Shown: positions 1 through 9,510 of the stretch, in pieces
Layout of the letters: the number at the start of each line of letters is the position of its first letter
How positions within the stretch are numbered: position 1 is the stretch's first letter
DNA from: Bacteroidota bacterium
GTDB lineage: Bacteria; Bacteroidota; Ignavibacteria; UBA10030
Assembly: GCA_026416125.1 (NCBI GenBank)
Contig: JAOAFT010000001.1
Span: 124,001-188,000, forward strand
DNA: 64,000 nt
Reading direction: 5' to 3'
Translations under genes and position numbers: made by a program
The notes under the pieces: model-generated
What the model was told of the DNA's origin: nothing
The model's input: the letters and a program-made list of their open reading frames with translations, nothing else
Databases searched by the model: none

Positions 1-135
1 AAGTGTACTTTTCCCGGAACCATTTGGCCCCATAATAGCGTGAACTTCACCTACATTTATTGTTAAGTTAACCCCACGCAAGATCTCAGTTCCCTCAACT
101 TCTGCATGGAGATTTCGTATTTCCAAGAGATTCAT
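1..135 (-). CDS. sufC: SufC, Fe-S cluster assembly ATPase (5' part only, cut by window edge)
   Basis: Reading the minus strand from the ATG at 135 gives 45 codons open to the window edge, beginning [15 protein letters not shown] and reaching a Walker A motif, GPNGSGKST. This is the N-terminus of the ABC-type ATPase SufC, which works with SufB and SufD in the cytoplasmic SUF scaffold for Fe-S cluster assembly. It lies 18 bp after the sufB stop on the same strand, so the order is regulator-sufB-sufC. The rest of the gene lies outside the window. The ORF track did not list it because it is truncated. Confidence 0.93.
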   Translation of the reverse strand, partial: MNLLEIRNLHAEVEGTEILRGVNLTINVGEVHAIMGPNGSGKSTL

Positions 136-153
136 AGATGATCCTTATTAAAT

Positions 154-1593
154 TTATCCAACACTACCTTCTAAAACGACACCCAATAATTTTTGTGCTT
201 CAACAGCAAATTCCATTGGTAACTCTCTGAAGACTTCTCGACAAAACCCATTAACTATAAGGTTCACAGCATCCTCAGTTGAAAGACCACGTTGGCGACA
301 ATAGAATATCTGTTCTTCATCGATTTTCGATGTCGTCGCTTCGTGTTCAACTTTCGATGTTGTATTCTTCACTTCGATATAGGGAAATGTATGTGCACCA
401 CACTGATTACCAATGAGTAATGAATCGCACTGTGAATAATTCCATGAATTCGCTGCACTCTTTTTAATCTCTACCAAACCGCGGTAAGAATTTTGCCCTT
501 TGCCAGCTGAAATTCCTTTTGATACAATTGTACTACGAGTATTTTTCCCAATATGAATCATCTTTGTACCCGTATCTGCTTGCTGGTAGTGGTTTACAAC
601 AGCAACAGAATAGAACTCACCAATTGAGTTATCACCAACCAAAAGGACACTCGGGTATTTCCATGTGATTGCTGAACCCGTTTCTACTTGTGTCCATGAA
701 ATTCTTGAATTCACTCCTGCACACTTACCTCGTTTCGTTACGAAGTTGTAAATGCCACCTCGTCCTTCTTTATCACCTGGATACCAGTTTTGCACTGTCG
801 AATATTTCACGTATGCATTATCGAGAGCAATAATTTCTACAACCGCTGCATGTAACTGATTCTCATCTCGAATTGGTGCTGTACATCCCTCTAAGTAACT
901 GACGTACGCTCCTTCCTCCGCAACAATGAGCGTACGCTCGAACTGCCCAGTTTCTGCTGCATTGATTCGAAAGTACGTCGAAAGTTCCATTGGGCAATGA
1001 ACACCTTTGGGAATATAACAGAATGAACCATCGCTGAAGACTGCTGAATTTAATGCTGCAAAAAAATTATCATTGGGAGGTACAACAGTTCCTAAATATT
1101 TACGAACAAGATCAGGATAGTGCCGTACTGCCTCAGAGAACGAACAAAAAATAATCCCCATCTCTTTCAATTTCTCCTTAAACGTTGTTGCAACTGAAAC
1201 GCTATCGAACACAGCATCGACTGCAACCCCCGTAAGCCATTTTTGTTCTTCGAGTGGTATTCCAAGTTTCTCATAGGTGCGAAGTAATTCAGGGTCAACC
1301 TCATCGAGACTCTTTGGACGTTTTTTGGGTGCAGAATAGTACGATATTGCCTGGTAATCGATCGGAGGGTACTGTACATTACCCCAGTGTGGTTCTTCCA
1401 TCGTTAACCATGACTTATAAGCTTTTAAACGCCATTCTAGCAACCACTCTGGTTCTTCTTTTTTCTCGGATATTTTTCGAATTACCTCTTCATTCAAACC
1501 AGGTGGTAATGTATCGGATTCAATTTTTGTCACGAATCCGTACTTATATTCTTGGCTTGTAACTTCTGTAACAATGTTGTTAGTATCGTTCAT
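154..1593 (-). CDS. sufB: SufB, Fe-S cluster assembly scaffold protein
   Basis: The product has 479 aa, the usual SufB length, and family stretches throughout, such as [53 protein letters not shown] and, near the C-terminus, [26 protein letters not shown]. SufB forms the SufBC2D scaffold on which Fe-S clusters are built in the cytoplasm. The C-terminal region around the GLS..A motif is the conserved core shared with SufD. The start is 6 bp after the stop of the Rrf2 regulator, and sufC follows 18 bp downstream, so this is an operon with its own regulator. The assignment over SufD rests on length and on the N-terminal [14 protein letters not shown] stretch. Confidence 0.97.
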   Translation of the reverse strand: MNDTNNIVTEVTSQEYKYGFVTKIESDTLPPGLNEEVIRKISEKKEEPEWLLEWRLKAYKSWLTMEEPHWGNVQYPPIDYQAISYYSAPKKRPKSLDEVDPELLRTYEKLGIPLEEQKWLTGVAVDAVFDSVSVATTFKEKLKEMGIIFCSFSEAVRHYPDLVRKYLGTVVPPNDNFFAALNSAVFSDGSFCYIPKGVHCPMELSTYFRINAAETGQFERTLIVAEEGAYVSYLEGCTAPIRDENQLHAAVVEIIALDNAYVKYSTVQNWYPGDKEGRGGIYNFVTKRGKCAGVNSRISWTQVETGSAITWKYPSVLLVGDNSIGEFYSVAVVNHYQQADTGTKMIHIGKNTRSTIVSKGISAGKGQNSYRGLVEIKKSAANSWNYSQCDSLLIGNQCGAHTFPYIEVKNTTSKVEHEATTSKIDEEQIFYCRQRGLSTEDAVNLIVNGFCREVFRELPMEFAVEAQKLLGVVLEGSVG

Positions 1594-1599
1594 ATGTCT

Positions 1600-2004
1600 T
1601 CATAAAATTTTTTGTAATGTCACATTTTGAAAGAAGGTATTGATTTCACGTTGAATTTTCCCAAGTGGTTCGCGAATAGTACAAATATCAAACCGTTCAC
1701 AACATTCTGTGTCTTCACATCCACATGCTGTAATCAATGGTTTTTCATTATCAATAATATCAATGATTGTGGCAAGCGAAATTTCCTCCGGTTTCATTCT
1801 AAGTGTATACCCACCCCGGACACCATGAAGAGAAACTAAAACCCCTGCTCTAGCAAGTTTCTGTAAAACTTTCGCTAATAAATCATATGGTATGTTGTAT
1901 TCATCAGAAATTTCCTTAGCTGTGAATATTGCTCCACGAGGCCCTATGGCAAAGTGCTTAAGAGCAATAAGTCCGTATTCAACTTTTCGGGAAAACTGAA
2001 GCAT
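1600..2004 (-). CDS. Rrf2-family transcriptional regulator (SufR/IscR-like)
   Basis: This 134-aa protein starts MLQFSRKVEYGLIALKHFA, the typical Rrf2 N-terminus, followed by a winged helix-turn-helix (FTAKEISDEYNIPYDLLAKVLQKLARAGVLVSLHGVRGGYTL). Residues about 92-107 hold a cysteine cluster (CGCEDTECCERFDIC), where IscR-like members bind a 2Fe-2S cluster. It sits first in the sufB-sufC operon with a 6-bp gap, so it probably senses Fe-S status and controls the operon. The exact number and order of cysteines differ from E. coli IscR, so the ligands are inferred. An imperfect palindrome just upstream may be its operator. Confidence 0.9.
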   Translation of the reverse strand: MLQFSRKVEYGLIALKHFAIGPRGAIFTAKEISDEYNIPYDLLAKVLQKLARAGVLVSLHGVRGGYTLRMKPEEISLATIIDIIDNEKPLITACGCEDTECCERFDICTIREPLGKIQREINTFFQNVTLQKIL

Positions 2005-2033
2005 AAATACGACTGTATAAGTCCGATTTTTAT
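2003..2033. promoter_or_regulatory. Imperfect palindrome at the start of the Rrf2-suf operon
   Basis: The core GACT-GTATA-AGTC is flanked by AT-rich arms that pair partly (ATAAATAC on one side, CGATTTTTAT on the other). It overlaps or immediately precedes the regulator's start codon, where an autoregulatory Rrf2 site could lie. The arms are not perfectly symmetrical, so this is a tentative operator based on position and symmetry only. Confidence 0.3.
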
Positions 2034-2203
2034 GTATTAAAAAAAGCGATATGCTCGCTGTTCATTTCTGTACTGGTAAGATGCTAATATTTCAAATAAG
2101 TTGCAAATATCAATCAAATAAATTTCGATTCACAAGAACAAAAAAATAGGAACAATTGAAACTAGTGCGATTTCTCCGTACTTTGAATTTTAGGAATAGA
2201 TAT

Positions 2204-3346
2204 ATGCGCATTGGTATTACATGTTATCCAACCTATGGAGGGAGTGGTGTTGTTGCCACCGAACTTGGAAAAGCGTTAGCGAAACGAGGCCACATTGTGC
2301 ATTTTATCAGTTATGCAATTCCATCACGACTAACCGGTTACTACGATAATGTTATCTACCACGAAGTGGAGATATCAACATATCCGCTCTTCGATTTTCC
2401 ATTATATACACTAGCACTAGCAAGTAAAATGGTAGAAGTTACTCGTTATGAAAAGCTTGATATATTACACTGCCACTACGCAATTCCACATGCAACAAGC
2501 GCATATCTAGCAAAAAAAATACTTGAACCTTATGCCCCAGTCATTATTACAACTCTCCACGGCACAGATATTACACTTGTAGGACTTGAACCAAGCTTTC
2601 TTCCGCTTATGAAATTTACCATTGAACAGAGTGATGGTGTTACTGCAGTTTCACGTTTTCTCCGTGAAAAAACACTCACTCATTATGGAATCGAAAAAGA
2701 GATTGAGGTTATTCCGAATTTTGTAGACACCAATCAATTTCAACGAATAAAACAACACCGCTGTTCAGCATATTCCCAGCAAGGTGTTAAAATTATAGTA
2801 CACACTTCAAATTTTCGTCCTGTAAAGCGTGTACCAGATGTAATACGTATCTTCTACGAAATACAGAAAAAAGTCCCTAGCATTCTTTTACTTATTGGTG
2901 ATGGACCTGAACGTTCGCTTTGTGAACACTTATGCCGCGAACTTCATATAGAGGATAAAGTCAAGTTTTTAGGAAAACAGCAAGAAATTGTACCTATCCT
3001 TTCCTGTGCTGATTTATTCCTCATGCCAAGTCAATCAGAAAGTTTTGGTCTTTCAGCTCTTGAAGCAATGGCATGTGAAGTTCCTGTTATTTCTTCGAGT
3101 GTGGGTGGGTTACCCGAACTTCAAGTACACGGTCAAACTGGGTACATTGCAGAAATTGGAGACATTGATCGAATGGCTCGCTATGCAATTGAACTACTAA
3201 CAAATCCATCAAAACATAAAACATTTGCCTCTGCTGCTCGTCAACGGGCACTTCACTTTGATGCCGAGCGAATTGTTCCTCTCTACGAGCAGTTTTACGA
3301 AAAAATACTTTCACAAAAAACTGCGAGTATCTACAATGGAGCGTGA
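2204..3346 (+). CDS. bshA: BshA, N-acetyl-alpha-D-glucosaminyl L-malate synthase
   Basis: From the ATG at 2204 the 380-aa product begins MRIGITCYPTYGGSGVVATELGKALAKRGH, the signature BshA N-terminus. HCHYAIPHATSAYLA, TLHGTDITLVG and the GT-B/GT4 donor-site region PSQSESFGLSALEAMACEVPVISSSVGGLPE follow. BshA transfers GlcNAc from UDP-GlcNAc to L-malate, the first step of bacillithiol synthesis; related thiols are known in Bacteroidota and Chlorobi. The ORF track begins at a TTG at 2156, but the ATG at 2204 fits the family N-terminus and has TAGGA upstream. The next gene overlaps its 3' end. No bshB or bshC is in the window. Confidence 0.93.
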   Translation: MRIGITCYPTYGGSGVVATELGKALAKRGHIVHFISYAIPSRLTGYYDNVIYHEVEISTYPLFDFPLYTLALASKMVEVTRYEKLDILHCHYAIPHATSAYLAKKILEPYAPVIITTLHGTDITLVGLEPSFLPLMKFTIEQSDGVTAVSRFLREKTLTHYGIEKEIEVIPNFVDTNQFQRIKQHRCSAYSQQGVKIIVHTSNFRPVKRVPDVIRIFYEIQKKVPSILLLIGDGPERSLCEHLCRELHIEDKVKFLGKQQEIVPILSCADLFLMPSQSESFGLSALEAMACEVPVISSSVGGLPELQVHGQTGYIAEIGDIDRMARYAIELLTNPSKHKTFASAARQRALHFDAERIVPLYEQFYEKILSQKTASIYNGA

Positions 3347-3773
3347 ACTGAAAGATTCTAAAAAACATCAATTGCTCGTTCGTGAACTCATCGATTACTT
3401 TCGAAGTTTAGGATTTCATGTTATTACAGCAGATGGCATCGATGGTTATTCCCAACCACCAGAACTTCACAATGATGGTTATGGTGATCAAGAAGATAAA
3501 ATCCCTGATATTTATGCTTTTAGTCTTAAAGATCAACGGTACATTATTGGCGAAGCCAAGACGGGAAATAACGACATCGATACAGAGGAATCAATTACTC
3601 AATACAATGTTTTTGCTGATCAACTTCATCCAGTCATTAACCGGCGAGCACTTGTCTACTACATCGTTCCTTCATCCAAAGTAGGAGAACTCCAAGCAGT
3701 ATTAACTCACTATGTTCACAGAGAACTCTGGGAAAATATTATCGTCGTCCAATCACGAATTTTGGAAATATAA
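3336..3773 (+). CDS. Small PD-(D/E)XK-like nuclease-fold protein, function unknown
   Basis: The ORF track starts at 3225, but the ATG at 3336 (MERELKDSKKHQ) is the likely start. It overlaps the bshA stop by 11 bp, suggesting translational coupling, and gives 145 aa. The centre reads KIPDIYAFSLKDQRYIIGEAKTG: an Asp on one strand, then E-A-K about 15 residues later, as in the PD-(D/E)XK nuclease fold. A helix with a possible additional Glu lies near the N-terminus (RELIDYF). I do not recognise a specific family. It could be a DNA repair or restriction-like nuclease or a non-catalytic relative. The nuclease reading rests on the motif alone. Confidence 0.7.
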   Translation: MERELKDSKKHQLLVRELIDYFRSLGFHVITADGIDGYSQPPELHNDGYGDQEDKIPDIYAFSLKDQRYIIGEAKTGNNDIDTEESITQYNVFADQLHPVINRRALVYYIVPSSKVGELQAVLTHYVHRELWENIIVVQSRILEI

Positions 3774-3827
3774 ATTGCTCAAGTTTAGTTTCTTTCTACA
3801 AACCTACTAATACCGCTTGATACTCAT

Positions 3828-4427
3828 TTATAGTAACCATTTAATAACGATAAATCCAAGCATCAATAGCACAACGAAAATCACACTAAGGATTTCGAAG
3901 TACCTATCGATAAATGGTTTTATTGTTGGACCAAAAACATAAAAAAGTGCTGCAACAAGAAAGAACCGAGCAGATCGACTGAGAAGAGAAGCGTACACTA
4001 AGGTAGCGAATGATACTTCAAATGCTCCTGCTGCAATTGTGAACACTTTATATGGAATCGGTGTAAATCCAGCGATCGCAATTGCTGAGAATGCATTTTC
4101 ATTATACAACCGTTGAACGTATGCATACTCTGCATGCACACCATAAAGTGAAATTATTTTTTGGCCTATTAATTCAAAAAATTGATACCCAATTAAGTAC
4201 CCAAACATACCACCAAGTACTGATCCAACAGAACAAATAAGTGCATATTTAAACGACTTCTTTGGTGTCAGAACACCAAGTGCAATGAGTAAAACATCCG
4301 GTGGAATGGGGAAAAACGACGATTCTGCAAATGCAACTACAAATAATGCCCACCCTGCCCCTGGTCGTTGCGCAAAATTTTCTACCCACTCCTTTAAATT
4401 TCTGAGCCAATTAAAAATTGTTCGCAT
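3828..4427 (-). CDS. VTT-domain (DedA/YqaA-like) integral membrane protein
   Basis: A 199-aa hydrophobic protein with about five membrane segments. The N-terminal reentrant region reads FAESSFFPIPPDVLLIALGVL, and a second proline-containing loop reads IAGFTPIPYKVFTIAAGAF. This F.PIP.....G pattern, twice, is the VTT/DedA fold, closest in layout to YqaA-type members. Relatives are inner-membrane proteins linked to lipid scrambling or flipping and envelope homeostasis; no substrate can be read from the sequence. It lies 51 bp downstream of kbl on the same strand and converges with the PD-(D/E)XK gene. Confidence 0.85.
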   Translation of the reverse strand: MRTIFNWLRNLKEWVENFAQRPGAGWALFVVAFAESSFFPIPPDVLLIALGVLTPKKSFKYALICSVGSVLGGMFGYLIGYQFFELIGQKIISLYGVHAEYAYVQRLYNENAFSAIAIAGFTPIPYKVFTIAAGAFEVSFATLVYASLLSRSARFFLVAALFYVFGPTIKPFIDRYFEILSVIFVVLLMLGFIVIKWLL

Positions 4428-4478
4428 ACCAGTACACCTTTTCCACTATTGTTGCTACTTTGTCATTACTGGATTGTG

Positions 4479-5693
4479 TTAAATGATCTTCATTTTTTTC
4501 CCTACATGCTCAAACACATCAAGCGCTACATCGATATCCTTTTTCGTCAATGAAGCTGATATTTGAGCCCGAAGTCGTGCTTCGCCTTTCGGTACAACAG
4601 GGTACCACAAACCTTTAATGAAAACACCAGCACGTTGAAGTCGTTTACTCATCTCTTGTGCCAGTGATGCTTCCCCAAGCATGATGGGTATGATTGGATG
4701 CGATCCATCCAGAATTGTAAACCCTAGATTCTTAATTTCTCGACGAAAATAAGCTGTGTTCTCATGAAGACGTGTAATAAGTGATCGATCACGCAGTAAT
4801 AGGTCGAAGGCAGCAAGTGAGCCACAGACGACTGCTGGGGGAAGTGAATTTGAAAAAATGTAGGGACGACCCTTCTGCCTTAAATACTCAATGAGTACTC
4901 TCGAACCACTTATAAAACCACCAGTAGCACCACCAATTGCTTTCCCAAGTGTTCCAACGATGACATCAACTTTACCCAGCACTCCAAAATGTTCTGCTGT
5001 ACCACGGCCAGTTTCTCCACACACACCAATACCATGTGCATCGTCAATATAGAGCAGAGCATTGTATTCTTGTGCAAGTTCAATCAATTGTGGAAGTGGT
5101 GCCATATCTCCTTCCATACTGAAAACACCATCCGTCGCAATGATACGAAAACGATACCCTTTTCCCTTATCCTCTTCGAGTTGACGTTTTAAGTCATCAA
5201 TCGAACAATGAGCATAAATTTTTCTATCTGTTGTCTCTGCTCGACACAGTCGCTGTCCGTCAATAATGCTTGCATGATTCAATCGATCACTGTAAAGAAC
5301 ATCCTTGTAGGAATCAAAACCAAGCTTCTCATTTGTTAAAGCTTGAAAAAAAGCTACATTCGCAGCAAACGACGAAGAGAACAATATTGTATCTTCAGTA
5401 TGTAAGAACTTTGATATTTTATGCTCCAGTTCGCGATGTATTCTTTGTGTCCCAGTTAAAAATCGTACTGAGGCTACTCCATACCCGTACTTTTTGATGC
5501 CATCGATAGCAGCCTTTCGTACCACAGGATGATTTGCCATACCAAGGTAGTTATTTGAGGAAAGCATAATAAGTTCTTTGCCTTTCACAACTACCCTTCC
5601 AGACTGAGGAGATTCGAGCTCTGTTTCGTGCTTAAAGGTATTCGATATCTTCAAGGACTCAAGTTCTCTCTTCAGCAATGCATCAATGAGCAT
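4479..5693 (-). CDS. kbl: Glycine C-acetyltransferase (2-amino-3-ketobutyrate CoA ligase)
   Basis: A PLP-dependent alpha-oxoamine synthase of about 404 aa. Family motifs include MLSSNNYLGMANHPVV, YGYGVASVRFLTGTQRIHRELE, SDRLNHASIIDGQRLC, YIDDAHGIGVCGE and the PLP-lysine region VGTLGKAIGGATGGF. Kbl cleaves 2-amino-3-ketobutyrate with CoA to glycine and acetyl-CoA in threonine catabolism. The close relatives BioF and SPT react with other acyl-CoAs, and YGYGVASVRF with GTQRIH favours Kbl. The start at 5693 has AAAGGA upstream; the ATG at 5714 in the ORF track is also possible. No threonine dehydrogenase gene is in the window. Confidence 0.85.
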   Translation of the reverse strand: MLIDALLKRELESLKISNTFKHETELESPQSGRVVVKGKELIMLSSNNYLGMANHPVVRKAAIDGIKKYGYGVASVRFLTGTQRIHRELEHKISKFLHTEDTILFSSSFAANVAFFQALTNEKLGFDSYKDVLYSDRLNHASIIDGQRLCRAETTDRKIYAHCSIDDLKRQLEEDKGKGYRFRIIATDGVFSMEGDMAPLPQLIELAQEYNALLYIDDAHGIGVCGETGRGTAEHFGVLGKVDVIVGTLGKAIGGATGGFISGSRVLIEYLRQKGRPYIFSNSLPPAVVCGSLAAFDLLLRDRSLITRLHENTAYFRREIKNLGFTILDGSHPIIPIMLGEASLAQEMSKRLQRAGVFIKGLWYPVVPKGEARLRAQISASLTKKDIDVALDVFEHVGKKMKII

Positions 5694-5728
5694 ATCACTT
5701 TTTCCTTTTTCCATTCAATAGATATGTG

Positions 5729-7132
5729 TTATTTCCGTCGTAAACGTACAGCAAAGGAGCCATCCATACCGTGCTTATGTGGAAGTGTCTCAATATATCC
5801 ACTGGCATTCACTAATGCTGGATGAACAAAAATTGCCGCAGATTCAACTGAGAATTCTGGATGACGCGATAGAAAGTCTTCTATAACTCCAGCATTTTCT
5901 TCAGGTTCAATTGTACAAGTACTATAAACTAAAATGCCCTTTGACTTCACTAGCTTTGCAGCATTTTCAAGAATAGCTTTTTGCAACTCGACAAGTTTTG
6001 GTATATCTTCAGCTTCACGAAGCCACTTTGCATCAGGTTTTTTTGCTATAACACCTAATCCTGAGCATGGTGCATCGACAAGAACTTTATCTGCCACTGG
6101 TAATTCAACTGTTCTTGCATCGGTGGCAAGTAGTATTACATTGTGTATTCCTAGGCGTTTACAAGCAGTACTAACAAGTTGGAGCCTGTTTTCATAGCGA
6201 TCCACAGCTACAATTTCGCCAACATTGCCCATCAATTCACCAATAAAGGTTGTTTTCCCCCCAGGTGCAGCACAGAGGTCGATCACTCGTTCACCAGGTT
6301 GCGGGTTTAAAAGTAAGACTGGCAGTGCAGCACTCTCGTCCTGGACTGTAAAGTAGCCTTGGTTAAAAAGATCCGATTTCCCAATAGCTGCCATGTGTTG
6401 AACACGTATATAATTAGGTACATACTTCGAAATGTTATATTCAAATTTGTGTTGGTTAAGATACTCAACAAGAATTTTAATATCGCCCTTCAATTTGTTA
6501 AATCGCAGTGAAACTGGTGGGATCGTATTATTTGCTTTCATTAACTGTTGTGCTTCATCAAATCCAAACCGCTCAATCCAGCGTTTCGTTATCCAGAGGG
6601 GATGCGACTCAACAACAGCAAGATGGCGGATCGGGTTTTCTTCTCTTTCAGGATATCGAATACCATCGATATTGCGAATAATTGTTCGCAGGACAGCATT
6701 AACAAGATCAGCAACTTTTTGTCCTCGGAGTCTTTTTATAAACTCTACTGCTTCATTGACTGCGGCTGAATGAGGTACGCGATCAAGAAACATGATTTGG
6801 TAGAGTGCAACTCGAAGTGCATTTTTTATATTCGTCTCGGCCTTCGTAAAATTACCATGGAAAAAACCTGTTAAAACCCAGTCTAACTTCATGCGCCACC
6901 GAACTACACCCGTAACAATTTCATTCATAAGTGCTTTATCGAGATCGTTCATTTCTTCCTGACGCATCTCGATATCGAGGAGTTTGTCCAGATATGCATC
7001 AGAACGTTCAAAGCGGTTAAGAATTTTTATTGCGGTACCACGTGGTCCGAGATACGGATAAAACGTTTGTCGTTCTTCTGGTGACTCTGGCAGAACTGTC
7101 TTTTCGTTCGTTCCGTTTTCTACTGGTTCCAT
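5729..7132 (-). CDS. rsmB: RsmB, 16S rRNA (cytosine-967-C5)-methyltransferase
   Basis: The 467-aa protein has an N-terminal NusB-like RNA-binding domain (residues about 30-165, with VALYQIMFLDRVPHSAAVNEAVEF) and a C-terminal SAM-dependent Nop2/Sun domain. The latter shows the SAM loop DLCAAPGGKTTFIGELMGN, the motif IV cysteine VLVDAPCSGLG and the motif VI catalytic cysteine VYSTCTIEPEENAGVI. It methylates C967 of 16S rRNA. The domain order and both cysteines are as in E. coli RsmB. It ends 36 bp before the start of kbl, in the same direction. Confidence 0.95.
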   Translation of the reverse strand: MEPVENGTNEKTVLPESPEERQTFYPYLGPRGTAIKILNRFERSDAYLDKLLDIEMRQEEMNDLDKALMNEIVTGVVRWRMKLDWVLTGFFHGNFTKAETNIKNALRVALYQIMFLDRVPHSAAVNEAVEFIKRLRGQKVADLVNAVLRTIIRNIDGIRYPEREENPIRHLAVVESHPLWITKRWIERFGFDEAQQLMKANNTIPPVSLRFNKLKGDIKILVEYLNQHKFEYNISKYVPNYIRVQHMAAIGKSDLFNQGYFTVQDESAALPVLLLNPQPGERVIDLCAAPGGKTTFIGELMGNVGEIVAVDRYENRLQLVSTACKRLGIHNVILLATDARTVELPVADKVLVDAPCSGLGVIAKKPDAKWLREAEDIPKLVELQKAILENAAKLVKSKGILVYSTCTIEPEENAGVIEDFLSRHPEFSVESAAIFVHPALVNASGYIETLPHKHGMDGSFAVRLRRK

Positions 7133-7182
7133 GTCTCGGTTAATTCAACCTTATTATCCAACAATAATACTCGATGAAGTGT

Positions 7183-7223
7183 AAAAACAAAAAAGCGGAA
7201 TGTATCCTATCAATACACTCCGC
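7183..7223 (-). terminator. Rho-independent terminator after rpmE
   Basis: On the minus strand an 11-bp hairpin (GCGGAGTGTAT paired with ATACATTCCGC, one mismatch, 7-nt loop) is followed by TTTTTTGTTTTT. It lies 25 bp after the rpmE stop, separating rpmE from rsmB. Confidence 0.85.
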
Positions 7224-7247
7224 CACCATATTGAATTGGTAATTGCG

Positions 7248-7472
7248 TTACACCTTCTCTGAAACTTCTTTCTTATACCGTGTATACTTTCGGTTAAACT
7301 TTTCTACACGTCCTGCTGAATCCACAAGCTTCTGCTTTCCAGTAAAGAAGGGGTGACAGTTGGAACAAATTTCTACGTGAATGTTACCTACAGTTGATCT
7401 GGTTTCAAATGTGTTACCACAAACACAGGTTACTATCGACTTCTTATATGCAGGGTGAATTCCTTGTTTCAT
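7248..7472 (-). CDS. rpmE: 50S ribosomal protein L31 (zinc-binding form)
   Basis: From the internal ATG at 7472 the protein is 74 aa, [11 protein letters not shown] onward, the usual L31 start; the ORF track's longer start adds five residues (MKGRS). It carries the zinc-ligand pattern [12 protein letters not shown] ... [26 protein letters not shown], so it is the C+ (zinc-containing) form and not YtiA/RpmE2. It is a component of the large subunit at the bridge with the small subunit. It appears to be transcribed alone, with a clear terminator downstream. Confidence 0.97.
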   Translation of the reverse strand: MKQGIHPAYKKSIVTCVCGNTFETRSTVGNIHVEICSNCHPFFTGKQKLVDSAGRVEKFNRKYTRYKKEVSEKV

Positions 7473-7668
7473 GCTTCTACCTTTCACTCAATACATTGTT
7501 TTACATAAATGTACTGAAAACAATAATAAGAAGCAAAGTTCTCACCATGCTAAAATAACAAGTATAATTAGAACAAAAAGCATCAATTTTTAGTATTGAA
7601 TTCAACAATGCATACAACACTAAGTAGCAATTCTTGCCTTTCCCTCGAAAATCGAATACATTTTTACT

Positions 7669-9504
7669 ATGCAAAGCTTACGATTAAAAATAGGTGCGGG
7701 CTATTTAATACTTGTAAGTATCGGATTAGCGACAAGTATCTTTGCGCTATTAAAATTCATCCAACTCCGAAAACAAGTTGCACCAATAATTCGTGTTACC
7801 TATCAAAATGCACTTGCAGCTGAAAACCTCATCCGCTCACTTGACGATCAAGAACACGCTCTTCTTTCTGCCGTTATTGATGACCCTGAACTCTACCGCG
7901 CATATTTTAACGATAACCGAGATATTTTCATCAATTGGCTAGTACGAATGAAAGAAACTGCACCTACAAAATTCCAAAATTCTTTGATCGATAGTATTAT
8001 TGCTACAGATAGCCTTTACAATCAAAGTGCAGAAGTACTCTTTTACTATCTCGTTGAAAAAAACGATCGGCGCCTTGGATTGAAGTATCAAAAGTTTGTA
8101 CTCCGACCCATTGCAGAACGACTTAGAAATCAATGTTCTCGTCTTCTTGAAGAAAACCAAGCAGCTATGATGAGTGCTGAAGACCGCATCTATACTATCA
8201 CGCAAGAAGCTATAATTTCAATGATCATTGCGATTATAACTTCAATAGTACTCAGTATCACAACAAGTATTCGATTCACACGAACTGTTATCCACCCTGC
8301 AGAAAAATTAACAGAAATTGTACGAAAGATCGGGCAAGGGAACTTAAACCAAAAAATAGATATTACTACTGATGATGAAATCGGCGTTCTCAGTAGTGAA
8401 TTCAATAAAATGACAGAACGACTTCGCCAGTACGAAGAAATGAACATTCACCAACTACTTGCTGAGAAAAAGAAAACTGAAACCATTGTTTCAAGCATTT
8501 CAGAACCTGTCATTGTACTCGATGCTTCAGGGAAGCTTATCCTTATTAATCGTGCAGCTGCTACACTTTTTGCTATAAACAATTGGGAAAATAAATACCC
8601 ACATGAGGTTCTCAACGATCCAAAGCTAATCAATGTTTTAGAACAATACCTTCTTCCCTCTCCTCCCCTTGAACAACCTGACTACCTCTTTTCAATTGAA
8701 CGGAATGGTACAACTTTTTTCTATCGCCCTCACTTCACGCACATTGTAGATGATAGCGGCACTAGTCTTTTCACTGTTTTTTTATTCCATGATGTGACTA
8801 AATTCAAAACTCTGGAAAAAATGAAATCTGATTTTATTGCAACCGTCTCTCACGAGCTTCGTACTCCTATCACCTCCTTATCAATGGGTATCGACGTTCT
8901 TTTGCAAAACATTGCTGGCACACTTACCCCTCAGCAACATGAAATTCTCTCTACTGCAAAAGACGACATTGAACGACTTCGAAAATTAACATCTGACCTC
9001 CTCGATCTCTCGCGATTTGAATCAAAGCAGTACGAATTACAAAAAGAACTTGTCAACTTATCATTTATCGTTGAGAATGTTTCACGGACTCTACGTCTTC
9101 AATTTCAACAAAAGAAGATACAATTTCAAAACCTCATTCCTGAAACTCTCCCTCCTGTGTTCGCTGATAGCGAAAAACTTACGTGGGTCTTTACAAATTT
9201 ATTGAATAATGCATTACGTTTTACAAACTCTGGCGGAAAAATTACTATAAACGCTGAAAAACATAATGACAACATACTCGTTAGTGTTGAAGATACTGGC
9301 GAAGGTATTCCAGAAGAATATCATGAAAGTATTTTCGATAAGTTTGTTAAAGTAAAACAAGCAACTGATACAACTCCAGGAAGTGTAGGTCTAGGTTTAG
9401 CAATAGCGAAGGAAATCATTGAGAAACATAATGGTAAAATTTGGGTAAAGAGTAAACTCGGTGTTGGTAGTACTTTTTTCTTTACTTTACCACTGAACGA
9501 GTAA
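7669..9504 (+). CDS. Membrane sensor histidine kinase (HAMP-PAS-HisKA-HATPase)
   Basis: The 611-aa protein has a first membrane segment at about residues 8-28, a roughly 150-residue extracytoplasmic domain, and a second segment at about 180-202. A HAMP domain follows (RFTRTVIHPAEKLTEIVRKIGQGNL), then a PAS domain (SISEPVIVLDASGKLILINRAA), the H-box IATVSHELRTPITS with His395, and an ATPase domain with NALRFTNSGG, DTGEGIP and GLGLAIAKEIIEKHNG. The layout resembles KinB/NtrB-type kinases. It is 6 bp upstream of an NtrC-family regulator, surely its partner. The signal sensed by the periplasmic domain is unknown. The ATG at 7669 gives a natural N-terminus. Confidence 0.93.
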   Translation: MQSLRLKIGAGYLILVSIGLATSIFALLKFIQLRKQVAPIIRVTYQNALAAENLIRSLDDQEHALLSAVIDDPELYRAYFNDNRDIFINWLVRMKETAPTKFQNSLIDSIIATDSLYNQSAEVLFYYLVEKNDRRLGLKYQKFVLRPIAERLRNQCSRLLEENQAAMMSAEDRIYTITQEAIISMIIAIITSIVLSITTSIRFTRTVIHPAEKLTEIVRKIGQGNLNQKIDITTDDEIGVLSSEFNKMTERLRQYEEMNIHQLLAEKKKTETIVSSISEPVIVLDASGKLILINRAAATLFAINNWENKYPHEVLNDPKLINVLEQYLLPSPPLEQPDYLFSIERNGTTFFYRPHFTHIVDDSGTSLFTVFLFHDVTKFKTLEKMKSDFIATVSHELRTPITSLSMGIDVLLQNIAGTLTPQQHEILSTAKDDIERLRKLTSDLLDLSRFESKQYELQKELVNLSFIVENVSRTLRLQFQQKKIQFQNLIPETLPPVFADSEKLTWVFTNLLNNALRFTNSGGKITINAEKHNDNILVSVEDTGEGIPEEYHESIFDKFVKVKQATDTTPGSVGLGLAIAKEIIEKHNGKIWVKSKLGVGSTFFFTLPLNE

Positions 9505-9510
9505 CAAAAA

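Noticed and set aside
1254-1562. 102-aa plus-strand ORF in the track
   Set aside because: It is antisense to sufB, has no family features and no neighbours on its strand; it is a shadow frame.
3840-4430. Full DedA lipid flippase assignment with gene name
   Set aside because: The VTT fold is clear, but YqaA-like and DedA members cannot be separated safely from sequence reading, so no symbol was given.
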